Below, in pieces: positions 41,286 to 49,951 of a stretch of DNA of 64,000 nucleotides. This DNA is from Candidatus Zixiibacteriota bacterium. Its GTDB lineage: Bacteria > Zixibacteria > MSB-5A5 > GN15 > FEB-12. The first letter of the stretch is position 1. Each line of letters begins with the position of its first letter. Both the position numbers and the translations under genes were made by a program. Below the pieces are notes generated by a model, which was not told the origin of the DNA, did not search any database, and saw only the letters and a list, made by a program, of their open reading frames with translations. The stretch covers positions 81,076 through 145,075 of the forward strand of contig JAOUBJ010000015.1 in assembly GCA_029860345.1 (NCBI GenBank), written 5' to 3'.

Positions 41286-43685
41286 ATGACGAGTGACGAC
41301 AGTATCAACGGCAAGCGAAGTGATACCGGTATTTCCGGCCGTAGAGTCATTCGCTGTTTCTTGATCAGCACAACTGTGTTGACCATAGGCGTCTTTGCCA
41401 TAATACTCGATGATCCCGCTTTGATTTCCAATCAGGCATCCATCGGCGACCGCCTGCTGGCCGGTTGGGACCGTCATCCTTCAGCCGTAACAGCTATCGC
41501 AATATGTTCAATACTGGTAGGCGTCGGCTTCAGCCGACGCCGGAAACCGCGTCTCATCTCGCAAGAGTCTCCCGATGTTCCGATCCTGGAGTCTGAGAAT
41601 GCATCCAGCGAGATTACCGGCGCTGTAGAAAACAGTGCGGCGCCCTCAAACCCATCGGCAGATAACCCGGCGACGGTTACCAACCATCTCAGGCAAGACC
41701 ATCACAATCGTCTGCAAGAACTGCAGAATGCTACCACCAATATTTTCGATTTATACGATCTCTCCCCGGTGCCGTTCTTTCTTATCGATACCGAGGGAGA
41801 TATCTGCTCGGCCAATGATCAGGCGGCCCGCCTGCTTGGTTTCAGCAAGCGAAGACTGGTCGGAAGGCGGCTGGCCGATTTGGCTGCTGCTAAAGTATCG
41901 GGGGAGGAGGCTGCCGAGTTTATACTGTCACGGTCGGCCACCGGCCATTCCACTCATGAACGGGAAATTGAGGTGCAGACGGTCGACCAAGAGTCAATCT
42001 GGGTCAGTTTGTCCTCCCGGCCGGTTCTTGATCGACAAGGTCACGTTCTGTTGACCGGCGTGACGGCTGTCAACATTACCGAACGCAAAACCGCGGTGTC
42101 GGCCTTGTGTGAGAGCGAGGAGCGGTTTCGAAGAACCTTTGACGAATCCCCAATCGGGGCGGCCATGGTCTCATTGGACAATCGCTTCGTTCGCGTCAAT
42201 TCGGAACTTTGTCGCATCACCGGATATACCGAGAGTGAATTGACCGCCCTCGGTTGGGCCAACGTAGTAGACCCTGAAGACCTGGACGAGATTCTGACCG
42301 CCTCCAAAGAGCTTTTGAACGATCGCGTCGAACAGTACGCGATCGACTGTCGGCTCATGCGAAAAGATGGCGCCACGGTCTGGGTGCGGCAGTCGGTTCG
42401 TGTCATGAAGGATGCGCTGAACACGCCGGTGTACTTCCTGCCGATGATTGAAGACATCACCCTGCGCAAACAAGCCGAGGAAGAAATCCGATTCTCCGAA
42501 GAACGCTTTCGCCTGCTCTACGAAAACGCCCCGGTGCCGTATCAGTCGCTCAATCCGGAGGGGAGACTGCTGGACGTGAACGACGCCTGGTGTCAGGCCT
42601 TTGGATATGAGGTGGAGGAAGTACTGGGTCGGCCTATGACCGAGTTTTTGACCGAGGACAGTGCCGAGAAATATCAGCACAGTTTTCCTGAATTCAAGAG
42701 AACGGGAAAGATCTCCGGCCGCGAGTTCCAAGTCGTGGGCAAAGATTCAAAAACTCGCACCGTACTGGTCGACGGACGGGCTCACTTTGACAAAGCGGGG
42801 CGGTTTGATCGTTCTCACTGTATCTTCTGGGACATCACGGACCGGAAAGAGGCCGAGGCTCAGATTCGGCAAAGCGAGCAGCTTCATCGCACCTTGGTTG
42901 AAACGATGAGCGAGGGCGTGCTTATGCGTGATGGCGAAGGCTGCATCACCTATACCAACGAGCGAGCCTGCGATCTGCTGGGTGCTTCGCGTGAGGCGCT
43001 GATCGGTCGTCCAATTCTCGACTTTGTAGAAGGGCAGGACAAGCTCATCCTTGAAGAGAGGTTGAAATCCTCCACCGATGCCCGGCCCTATGAGTTGACC
43101 TGGAAGCGCAAAGATGGGACACACGTTACAACTGTGGTCTCGCCCGCTGAAGTAACGGCGGCCGACGGCAGCCTTAAGGCGTCGATCTCGGTGATCACCG
43201 ATGTCTCACAACTCAAACGGACCGAGGCGATGCTGAAACGAACCGGTCGTACTCTGGAAACACAGCGACACCAGTTGGTAGAGAAAGACACCGCCCTGAA
43301 GCAGGTGTTCGAGCACCTCGAACAGGAGAAAGCCGCCTACCGGAAGAACATCTGTTCGGACGTCGAAATGGAACTGAAACCACTTCTGCGTCTGATTAAG
43401 TCGGCCGCGGCAGCGGAGCAAAAGCAGCGTGTCGATCAGGCGGGACGCAAACTTAAACTTTTGTTGAACCAGGATGTCAACTCTTTTGACAAGAGGTTTG
43501 CAGCCTTGACGCCCCGCGAACGCGAGGTCTGCCGGTTGATAAAAGAGGGCATGTCCTCAAAGGAGATGTCCCAGCAACTCAATCTGTCGCTCTTGACCAT
43601 TCACAAACATCGTGAGAACATCAGAAACAAGCTCAATGTGAAGAACAAGAACGTCAATCTCAGTACCTACCTTCACTTTAGGTAG
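41286..43685 (+). CDS. Membrane-tethered PAS-domain regulator with LuxR-type DNA-binding domain
   Basis: A 799-residue one-component regulator. Two hydrophobic helices (about 21-42 and 68-84) anchor the N-terminus. Four PAS domains follow: about 155-275 (LYDLSPVPFFLIDTEGDI), 278-400 (RRTFDESPIGAAMVSLDNRF), 405-525 (LLYENAPVPYQSLNPEGRL) and 530-650 (TLVETMSEGVLMRDGEGCI), with typical PAC ends (EDITLRKQAEEE, WDITDRKEAEAQ). A coiled-coil (RTLETQRHQLVEKDTALKQV) leads to a LuxR/GerE helix-turn-helix at the end (LTPREREVCRLIKEGMSSKE, LLTIHKHRENIRNKLNVK). It has no kinase or receiver domain, so signal and DNA binding are in one polypeptide, apparently at the membrane. No strong ribosome-binding site is seen at ATG 41286. 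Confidence 0.85.
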   Translation: MTSDDSINGKRSDTGISGRRVIRCFLISTTVLTIGVFAIILDDPALISNQASIGDRLLAGWDRHPSAVTAIAICSILVGVGFSRRRKPRLISQESPDVPILESENASSEITGAVENSAAPSNPSADNPATVTNHLRQDHHNRLQELQNATTNIFDLYDLSPVPFFLIDTEGDICSANDQAARLLGFSKRRLVGRRLADLAAAKVSGEEAAEFILSRSATGHSTHEREIEVQTVDQESIWVSLSSRPVLDRQGHVLLTGVTAVNITERKTAVSALCESEERFRRTFDESPIGAAMVSLDNRFVRVNSELCRITGYTESELTALGWANVVDPEDLDEILTASKELLNDRVEQYAIDCRLMRKDGATVWVRQSVRVMKDALNTPVYFLPMIEDITLRKQAEEEIRFSEERFRLLYENAPVPYQSLNPEGRLLDVNDAWCQAFGYEVEEVLGRPMTEFLTEDSAEKYQHSFPEFKRTGKISGREFQVVGKDSKTRTVLVDGRAHFDKAGRFDRSHCIFWDITDRKEAEAQIRQSEQLHRTLVETMSEGVLMRDGEGCITYTNERACDLLGASREALIGRPILDFVEGQDKLILEERLKSSTDARPYELTWKRKDGTHVTTVVSPAEVTAADGSLKASISVITDVSQLKRTEAMLKRTGRTLETQRHQLVEKDTALKQVFEHLEQEKAAYRKNICSDVEMELKPLLRLIKSAAAAEQKQRVDQAGRKLKLLLNQDVNSFDKRFAALTPREREVCRLIKEGMSSKEMSQQLNLSLLTIHKHRENIRNKLNVKNKNVNLSTYLHFR

Positions 43686-43942
43686 ACACCTCCTCCTACG
43701 CAATTACTACGCAACAAGCCCGTATTGACATATCCCCAAACGACATTAAGTTGCAGCATTGGAAATGGGAGGTCGACTTCGACTCGGCTTAGGCTTGGTC
43801 GGGTCGACCTTTCGCTGAATCGTTGAACTTGGGACGGAGTGGCGACATAATCTGGGAGTGTTATCGATGACTTCAGAGAAGATGCACCACCGACATTCGA
43901 TCACTCCCCCGCCGCCGTCCTGAAAACCTTTAGAGGGGAACG

Positions 43943-44167
43943 ATGAGTGATTTCCAAACCAAGATTCTAATCTGCAAGGACTGTGGCGAGGAATTTGTTT
44001 TCACGGCCGATGCCCAACAGTATTTCTCGGAGAGAAAATTGAGTCACCTGCCAGAGTTGTGCAAACTCTGTTACCTGGCGGCGCGACGGCAACCCAAAGC
44101 GCAAAGCCGTGGGCGCCGCATACAACCTGAAGTGAATGGCAACCTATTGAATCCGCCGCCGGGTTAG
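43943..44167 (+). CDS. Small zinc-ribbon protein
   Basis: A 74-residue protein with two Cys pairs: ILICKDCGEEFVFTADAQQY and LPELCKLCYLAARRQ. This is the treble-clef/zinc-ribbon pattern of the family often annotated zinc-ribbon domain protein, with the QxxFxxRxL...P spacing kept. It probably binds zinc and nucleic acid or protein partners. GAGGGG precedes ATG 43943. Its 3' neighbour, the TIR-LpoB gene, is convergent. Confidence 0.8.
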   Translation: MSDFQTKILICKDCGEEFVFTADAQQYFSERKLSHLPELCKLCYLAARRQPKAQSRGRRIQPEVNGNLLNPPPG

Positions 44168-44301
44168 GTGATTTCCAAACCATTTGAATTGGTAATCTAA
44201 TCCTGGACAACGGGTCGGTCTGTCCGGGAGCGACTGTGTTGGATTGAGTCGGGCATGGGTCCGTGGGTTGACTTGTTCGCGGCCCGGCCAGCCAGGCAGT
44301 G

Positions 44302-45648
44302 CTAAGGGCTGTTGGGGGTGATATTGGGCTTATCCGTCAGATGAAAGTCGCTCCAAAGCCTCATCATGGTTTCTGTCTCGATCGCTTCCAGTTCCAGCAC
44401 GTATTCAGTGTGCTGATAGCTGCCGAACGTTTTGCCTGCCCTCGTGATACTGCCCTGCAGGAAAACGTCGATGCCCAACGAGTCTCGCAATCGCGTGGCA
44501 CTTTCTGCAGAAATCATCTCAACCTGATCCCACCGCGCGTTTCGAGGCATGAGACCCCAATTCCACGAATGCTTGAACTCCACATTGGAGCGAAAACTAA
44601 GTTCAACAGTCAAGTCGAAAATGAGTGTATTCATGTCTATCTGCTCATCGGTTTTGTCGCGAATAGGGCCTACAGTAACTACCGGTGGATGGCCCTTTGC
44701 GGCTGTGAAAGTCTGGACCCACCCACCTTCCAAGAAGGATTTCGAGATAATGTAGGTTGCCGTTTTCGAATCACTGTAGGTCCATCGGATGCTCGAATCT
44801 GAATCGGCGCTGCTGGTGCGCGGTTTGGTGAATTTTCCATAACCTTCTTTGCTTGATCCGGTAGCGCGGAGATTCTTGAGCTCTACCGGCCAGTCCTTTA
44901 GCGGGTCCAGCAAAGCGTTGAGCTCTTTACCTTCGTTGGTAGCGGCAAAGGAGTCCAGGTACGACTGGTCAAGTATAGCGACTCCAGGGTCACTATACGG
45001 TTGTGATTCGGGCGGGGTGGGCCACAGCCAGATCCCCATTGTCACCAGCGTGGCACATACGCCAACCGTTCCCAGGACCCAAGGGAGTCGCCTCTTGGCC
45101 TGAGAGAATTCACGTAATGTCGGCTCGTCTGTGTCGCCGTCTTGGACTCTATCTTCGTCCCTGGGAACATTCCCACTATCTTCACTTCGCGGTTCGTCTG
45201 GCTTCGGTTCTTCTGTGGCCGGTTCCGGAGGTTTCGGTTCACCGACGGCAAGCTTGATCGTATCGACCAGCAGATCAAACTCTTCGCTGTCATCACCTGG
45301 GCTCCATCCGATCAGCTTGGCTGCTTCGATCATCCGGAATTGAAGCGGCGGTTTCACATCGTCTATCATGACCGGAATCAGTTTATCCAGGCCCAACGCT
45401 TCGTTGGCCTCCGTTATTACCCAATGCGATTCGATTGAATTGAGTGACCACACCACTATCACACACTTGGATTTGTTCAAGCCCTCATCGATCACGGTAG
45501 AAAACTTCTCACCCGGACGTATCTTGGTATCCCACCAAACCTCCCAGCCAATGTTCTGAAGCGCTTTGACCAGCGGTTCGATGCGCTCACGATCACCGCT
45601 TGAGTAGCTTAGAAAAATGTCACAATCGGTGGAATAGTCTTGTGTCAT
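44302..45648 (-). CDS. TIR domain protein fused through one helix to an LpoB-like domain
   Basis: A 448-residue protein. Residues 8-136 form a TIR domain (DIFLSYSSGDRERIEPLV, WEVWWDTKIRPGEKF, VIVVWSLNSIESHWVITEAN); Glu80 in WVITE sits where TIR NADases have the catalytic Glu. An acidic Pro-rich linker (137-180) leads to one membrane helix (189-210, LPWVLGTVGVCATLVTMGIW), predicted N-in/C-out. Residues about 300-448 match the LpoB lipoprotein encoded nearby at 47283: PPVVTVGPIRDKTDEQIDMN, SATRLRDSLGIDVFLQGSI, YVLELEAIETETMMRLW. So a cytosolic TIR is joined to a periplasmic LpoB-like domain. It has its own promoter (45706-45734). Confidence 0.8.
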   Translation of the reverse strand: MTQDYSTDCDIFLSYSSGDRERIEPLVKALQNIGWEVWWDTKIRPGEKFSTVIDEGLNKSKCVIVVWSLNSIESHWVITEANEALGLDKLIPVMIDDVKPPLQFRMIEAAKLIGWSPGDDSEEFDLLVDTIKLAVGEPKPPEPATEEPKPDEPRSEDSGNVPRDEDRVQDGDTDEPTLREFSQAKRRLPWVLGTVGVCATLVTMGIWLWPTPPESQPYSDPGVAILDQSYLDSFAATNEGKELNALLDPLKDWPVELKNLRATGSSKEGYGKFTKPRTSSADSDSSIRWTYSDSKTATYIISKSFLEGGWVQTFTAAKGHPPVVTVGPIRDKTDEQIDMNTLIFDLTVELSFRSNVEFKHSWNWGLMPRNARWDQVEMISAESATRLRDSLGIDVFLQGSITRAGKTFGSYQHTEYVLELEAIETETMMRLWSDFHLTDKPNITPNSP

Positions 45649-45705
45649 AGATCGTCTCTTCGCTCATCAGGTGACTGATCATGGGGCATAGTTGTAGAGC
45701 CATAA

Positions 45706-45734
45706 AATATACGAAATACTCCAATTTGGGTCAA
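45706..45734 (-). promoter_or_regulatory. Strong sigma-70-type promoter of the TIR-LpoB gene
   Basis: Read on the minus strand: TTGACC (45729-45734), 17-base spacer, TATATT (45706-45711). Transcription would start near 45699, about 50 bases before ATG 45648. The fusion gene can therefore be expressed separately from the upstream LpoB/COG3014 pair. Confidence 0.8.
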
Positions 45735-45872
45735 GGGTCCGATAGGTGGCCTGCCTTATCCCTGTTTTGCCACAACCGCTTCGACTCACGCAACCAACGG
45801 TTTCTTCAATACAGTTGCAACAGAAAAATGGATACCCGCTTTTGCCGTCCGATAGGCGGCGTGACTTTGGTC

Positions 45873-47279
45873 CTATCGCGGCATTGTTGCCTGCAAGAGA
45901 CGCCAACCGCGACGGCCGACTTCGAGGTTGGCGTGTGTCACCCGATCCAATTCAATTCCGTCGACCGACAAAAAACGGATGACCACATTGTGGCTGCCCG
46001 GCGGGACCTCGAAATCTCCGACGAGAATACGTCCTGGCAGGAACTGGGTGGATCGCAAGTCGGCGTTTTCAGTGATGTCTGTGCCGACATCGATGGCCGC
46101 CTTTTTCAGCCAACCTTCCAGCCCGCCGGTGTCGGCTTTCTTTTTGAGTTTGTGCGCAGCCAGCCCCTTGACGATGGCCCGGGCGACTGAACGAACGTAG
46201 ATCAGCGTCTTTTTGGCCTCGAATGTCTGCTCAGCCACCGCCCCGATGTCCTCGATCAGTTGAAGCCTTTCGGTTGGCCGACCGTCGATCAGAACTTCAA
46301 CAGTTGCTACCTGCGACGTTCGTTGTACGATCTGTGGTAAGGCAAACTTGAAATAGTAATCCTGCGAGACTTTCACCGGCAGATGCCCATATTCGGCACC
46401 CTGCATGGACGGGTCATCATAAAGTACCTGCACCAGGTCGAGGTCCTTATCGGTTCTGATGCGAAGCGATAGCGCTTCCTTGATTGGCGCTTTACCGATG
46501 AGGGCAACGACACTGAGAATGGCGCCACTATCTGAGTGGTAGGTCACCTTGGGCATCTCGAAACCATAGATGTGAGGCTGCGAACGAAAAGCGTCGGTCA
46601 GGTAATCGAAATCGATTCGTGCGTCATCGTACTTACCGTCGGCGGCGTACATGTGCATGCTTAGATATCGCGCGAAGGCATCGTTATGAAAGCGCATGGT
46701 CGGCAGATCGAAATCGATTTCGACGTTACCAGAGTCCTCGGCCATGCCCTGCCGGTAGCGGTGGGCGGCGTCGCCGTATTTCTGCTCCAGTTGTTCCAGC
46801 TTGAGATTAGCCCGCCGAATCTCGACAAAGGCGTCCTCGAACTGCCTGAGTGCGGCGTAGTTCAGGGCCATGATCAGGTTGGTGTAAAGAACCTCGTAGT
46901 CCTCGCCGGAGTACTCAAGAATATTGTCGTTGAGTAATAGTGATGCTGCGGCGCGTGAGACCGATTTGGTGAAAAGCTCTTCGGCAGCTCGCTCGGCTAC
47001 CGTGAGTTTCTCATTGCTGGCTTGATAGTCACCGGCGTAGTGAGCGAGCATTCCGGCATCGACAAAGTACAGGAAGCGATCCTTGTGGGCATACTTGCCG
47101 CTCTCTCGCGCGGTTTCCAGAAGCTGCCGAGCCGAGTCAATATTCCCGGAGCGCAACTCGGCGTCAATAGGTGTGTAGAAACCCCGCCGCGTGGCCAGAT
47201 TGCTGCAACCAACGGCCACCGCCGTGACCAGAAGGGAAACTCCGAATCGTTTAAGAGCGGACGCTTGTCGCGTCATCAT
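45873..47279 (-). CDS. COG3014-type lipoprotein
   Basis: A 468-residue exported lipoprotein: hydrophobic leader LKRFGVSLLVTAVAVGC with a lipobox Cys at about residue 25. The mature N-terminal half is helical with TPR-like motifs (ARQLLETARESGKYAHKDRF, DYEVLYTNLIMALNYAALR, FEDAFVEIRRANLKLEQLEQ). The C-terminal half is beta-rich (SGAILSVVALIGKAP, PGRILVGDFEVPPGSHNVVI). This fits COG3014, a lipoprotein often encoded next to LpoB. It starts three bases after the LpoB-like stop, so the two are cotranscribed. It probably acts at the outer membrane with LpoB in envelope synthesis; its biochemical role is unknown. Confidence 0.78.
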   Translation of the reverse strand: MMTRQASALKRFGVSLLVTAVAVGCSNLATRRGFYTPIDAELRSGNIDSARQLLETARESGKYAHKDRFLYFVDAGMLAHYAGDYQASNEKLTVAERAAEELFTKSVSRAAASLLLNDNILEYSGEDYEVLYTNLIMALNYAALRQFEDAFVEIRRANLKLEQLEQKYGDAAHRYRQGMAEDSGNVEIDFDLPTMRFHNDAFARYLSMHMYAADGKYDDARIDFDYLTDAFRSQPHIYGFEMPKVTYHSDSGAILSVVALIGKAPIKEALSLRIRTDKDLDLVQVLYDDPSMQGAEYGHLPVKVSQDYYFKFALPQIVQRTSQVATVEVLIDGRPTERLQLIEDIGAVAEQTFEAKKTLIYVRSVARAIVKGLAAHKLKKKADTGGLEGWLKKAAIDVGTDITENADLRSTQFLPGRILVGDFEVPPGSHNVVIRFLSVDGIELDRVTHANLEVGRRGWRLLQATMPR

Positions 47280-47282
47280 CTG

Positions 47283-47882
47283 CTACCACTTCCGGCTGCC
47301 CTGAGTGATCCCTTTCTTGATCTCCTGCGAGCCGATCCAGACTTTCTCCATTGTCTCGATGTTTACCATCTCCAGATCGATCTGGTAAAAAGAGATACGA
47401 TCTTTTCCAGCCTGATCGGTGATCTGCTTAAAGGCGCCTTGCAGCATGAAATCGGCGCCCAGTTCCGCACGCAGTTTTTTGGCTGTCTCGCGGGTTGCGT
47501 ATTCCTGTTGTTCCCAGCGTTCTTCGCGAATCTCGGCGCGCTGTTCTTTGGAGGCCACGAATCGAACCTTGGCTGAGTTGATCAGCTCGCGTTCAAAATC
47601 CGAAATGATTATCTCCATCTGGATATGTTCGCTGGTCAGGTTGCGAATCAATCCCACCGTCACTTTGGGGCGTTCCCCTCCGTGGGTGGCCGCATAATTA
47701 TCGTGCCATGTCCGCGTGAGACAGTCCAGGATGAGACCTTCAGCTGTCTGTCGGGCGTCGACATCGTTCCATCCGCCGCTCAGGTCGTGTGTACTGTTGG
47801 GGTCCAGGCGTGTCACTGTTGTGCCGCCGCCGCATCCGAGTCCCAGACCGGCCAGGACTATTACCGTAACCAAATAACGCAT
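47283..47882 (-). CDS. lpoB: LpoB-family penicillin-binding-protein activator lipoprotein
   Basis: A 199-residue lipoprotein. Leader MRYLVTVIVLAGLGLGC gives lipobox Cys17. The LpoB fold signature follows: RQTAEGLILDCLTRTWHDN, PKVTVGLIRNLTSEHIQME, TAKKLRAELGADFMLQGAF, YQIDLEMVNIETMEKVWIG. In Enterobacteria LpoB spans to the inner membrane and activates PBP1B; here it probably does the same for a local bifunctional PBP, though the interface residues cannot be checked by eye. ATG 47882 follows CGGAGGATTGTG; longer in-frame starts are rejected. It is first in an operon with the COG3014 lipoprotein. Confidence 0.82.
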   Translation of the reverse strand: MRYLVTVIVLAGLGLGCGGGTTVTRLDPNSTHDLSGGWNDVDARQTAEGLILDCLTRTWHDNYAATHGGERPKVTVGLIRNLTSEHIQMEIIISDFERELINSAKVRFVASKEQRAEIREERWEQQEYATRETAKKLRAELGADFMLQGAFKQITDQAGKDRISFYQIDLEMVNIETMEKVWIGSQEIKKGITQGSRKW

Positions 47883-48270
47883 CACAATCCTCCGTGATAT
47901 TTCAGACATTGGTATCCTGTTGTTAACATCGGTACTCACAAGCACCGACTGAAGAAAGCTACCGATGCTGCAATTTCGTGGCAACACAAAACTTTTGTGG
48001 GTGTGGCCCGGACTTCAGGGCTTGTTGATACAGGTCTTACTCGCGAGTGGTGTTGGGCGACCCCGCCCGACACCACTTTCGAGCGCGGCGCACGAGGACG
48101 TACACCGCGCACGTTTAGCTAATGGAGAATCGCGCTAAGCGCGATGCCGGGACCGCTAAGGGGTCACGACCTACGGTTGAAAACGCAGGTCAAGTAGGTC
48201 AGGACCCTTGTGGTCCTGACAATTGCGTCAGGTCCGTAAAGGACCTGACCTACAAGAGTTGCAAACATCA
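47883..48270. repeat. Intergenic region with two adjacent hairpin repeats
   Basis: No gene. It contains an inverted copy of the GTCGGGCGGGG element (about 48048-48076). Two neighbouring hairpins follow near 48195-48256: GGTCAGGACC-CTTGT-GGTCCTGAC and GTCAGGTCC-GTAAA-GGACCTGAC, each flanked by GTAGGT or its complement. They resemble the GGTCAGGAGCCC...CTCCTGAC hairpins near 18515 and 32440. Confidence 0.65.
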
Positions 48271-49350
48271 TTATTGAGTGGGTGTCTTCAGCAATTCGTG
48301 GTAGCAGAGGCGGGTGCGGTCGTTGTCGAGGTCCCATAAGTGAAAACTATTCCCGCGGCAGCGCGACCATTCGCTGCAATCAACGCATTTGTCGGTCTTC
48401 ATCCACTTACGGTTGCGAAACGCTTGGTACCGGTTTTCCCATATATCCACAAAGGAGTCTTTGAAGATGTTTCCCTGACTGAACCGTCGGTCGATATTGG
48501 GACAGGCCAGAATGTCGCCATTGACCATAACGCCCGCAACACTGATCCCGGCCTGGCAGAAAAAGCGGTGGTCGCGCGCTTTGAGTTCATGCCGGGGACC
48601 CAGATAGCCCGACTCGGAATACGTGACCGGCAAATCTCCCAGCCTTCGATACCGTTCGATCTTCCCCATAAGCGAGCGGAATTCGTCGCCGTTGAGAAAC
48701 AGCTCGTCATGCCGAACGGCCCGACCTATGGGGCTGATGGTGAACAGACGCCAGGCGGGGACACCGAGTTCTCGAACCTGCTCGTAAAACTCATCAAGCC
48801 GCTCAAGCGATCGCTTGTTGACGCAGGTGACAATGTCCATGCATTGATAAAACGGATCAGCCACCAGCATCTGGATGGTTCTCACCGCCCGTGCATACGA
48901 GTCCGACCGACCACGCAGCCAGTTGTGGTCCTCTTCGAACCCATCGAGACTGACCGTGACCGAGCACATACCTGCCGCCTTCGCCGCGGCTACGGTTTCT
49001 TTTGTCCAGGCATGTCCGTTGGTGACCATGCCCCAGGGAAACTCAAGTTGTGTGATCTCTGCACCCAACGTGAACAGCGAAGGATAGCACAAAGGCTCAC
49101 CGCCGGCCAAGGCTACCATGATTTTGTGGCTGTCGTATTTCTGTTTGATTTCCTCAAGCACCCGGATCACCTCTTGGGACGGCAGGTCAGGTGTCCTGGT
49201 ATCGCGGATACAATCTGAGCCGCAATGCAGACAGGCGAGATCACAACGATGGGTGAGTTCCACGAACAGATACCGCAGATCATGCACGCGGGAAACAGCC
49301 GACTGGTAAATCGGCAGTAGCGTTTTGGTTGCAAAGTCACCTATGGCCAC
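48271..49350 (-). CDS. Radical SAM/SPASM enzyme of an rSAM/lipoprotein system
   Basis: A 359-residue radical S-adenosylmethionine enzyme. The [4Fe-4S]-SAM motif is Cys36-x3-Cys40-x2-Cys43 in THRCDLACLHCGSDC, followed by VALAGGEPLCYPSLF and VSLDGFEEDHNWLRG. A C-terminal SPASM-type Cys-rich end reads GDILACPNIDRRFSQGNI and CVDCSEWSRCRGNSFHLWD, for one or two extra clusters. It lies 25 bases after a small lipoprotein gene on the same strand. The pairing and the partner's motif match a radical SAM/putative-lipoprotein system known mainly from Bacteroidetes, in which the enzyme is thought to modify the lipoprotein. The modification itself is not known. Confidence 0.88.
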   Translation of the reverse strand: MAIGDFATKTLLPIYQSAVSRVHDLRYLFVELTHRCDLACLHCGSDCIRDTRTPDLPSQEVIRVLEEIKQKYDSHKIMVALAGGEPLCYPSLFTLGAEITQLEFPWGMVTNGHAWTKETVAAAKAAGMCSVTVSLDGFEEDHNWLRGRSDSYARAVRTIQMLVADPFYQCMDIVTCVNKRSLERLDEFYEQVRELGVPAWRLFTISPIGRAVRHDELFLNGDEFRSLMGKIERYRRLGDLPVTYSESGYLGPRHELKARDHRFFCQAGISVAGVMVNGDILACPNIDRRFSQGNIFKDSFVDIWENRYQAFRNRKWMKTDKCVDCSEWSRCRGNSFHLWDLDNDRTRLCYHELLKTPTQ

Positions 49351-49375
49351 ATCGCTCCGATCTGTGAGATAAAAT

Positions 49376-49846
49376 CTACTTTGTAGACACTGTGTCCAAT
49401 GCTATTGCTATTGCGTGCTGTTCGAACTTGCCATAATAGAGAGTGCCTCCGGGTGCGGTCTGTGTCAACTGGAGAGCCAGCTGGGTGGCCTGGAATTCGC
49501 CGCCGCCCGAGGCGCCGTCGGCATCGATCACATACAACGAACAAGTTTGAAAACCACCAAATCCGCAGGGGTTAAAACCATTGAGCAACAGTGACCAATT
49601 GCCGTCGATGTCGGAAGTAACGGTAGCCTCGTCGAAGGATACCTCGATGCCCTCAAGCGGCGTCTGATCCGACGCTTTGACAACCTGACCGCTGAGTTGG
49701 TAGGTAGCGTAGGGAACACCATACTCGATAACCGGGCCGTACTCCGGACCGGGACCGTACTCGACCCAAGTGGTTGGTGACCGGCCGCACGACATCCCCA
49801 GGGACCCGAGCGCAAACGCTATTAGCTTGTAGTATAGTCTGGCCAT
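49376..49846 (-). CDS. Putative lipoprotein partner of the radical SAM enzyme
   Basis: A 156-residue precursor. The leader ends in a lipobox (ALGSLGMSC, Cys20). The mature N-terminus repeats EYGPGPEYGPVIEYGVPY. A carboxypeptidase-regulatory-like beta domain follows: YQLSGQVVKASDQTPLEGIE, TVTSDIDGNWSL. The signature YGVPYATYQLSGQV matches the partner lipoprotein family of this radical SAM system. An extra Cys pair (FNPCGFGGFQTCSLY) and a Gly/Ala-rich stretch follow. It is first in a two-gene operon. Whether the Tyr-Gly-Pro repeats or the Cys pair are the modified site is unknown. Confidence 0.78.
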   Translation of the reverse strand: MARLYYKLIAFALGSLGMSCGRSPTTWVEYGPGPEYGPVIEYGVPYATYQLSGQVVKASDQTPLEGIEVSFDEATVTSDIDGNWSLLLNGFNPCGFGGFQTCSLYVIDADGASGGGEFQATQLALQLTQTAPGGTLYYGKFEQHAIAIALDTVSTK

Positions 49847-49893
49847 CTTCCTCTCCGTCTGATCCGAACCGTTTTCGCCTCGCCGTGTCTTCT

Positions 49894-49923
49894 ATTATAC
49901 AATGGACGAACACATCCGGTCAA
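49894..49923 (-). promoter_or_regulatory. Sigma-70-type promoter of the rSAM/lipoprotein operon
   Basis: Read on the minus strand: TTGACC (49918-49923), 18-base spacer, TATAAT (49894-49899). It lies about 48 bases before ATG 49846 and 28 bases beyond the convergently placed end of tex. Confidence 0.8.
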
Positions 49924-49951
49924 ACGTCAACAACAATCGGCGCGATGGGGT

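Noticed and set aside
48340..49218. A 292-codon plus-strand open frame opposite the radical SAM gene
   Set aside because: It is antisense to a well-supported enzyme with intact Cys motifs and has no ribosome-binding site or recognisable protein features.
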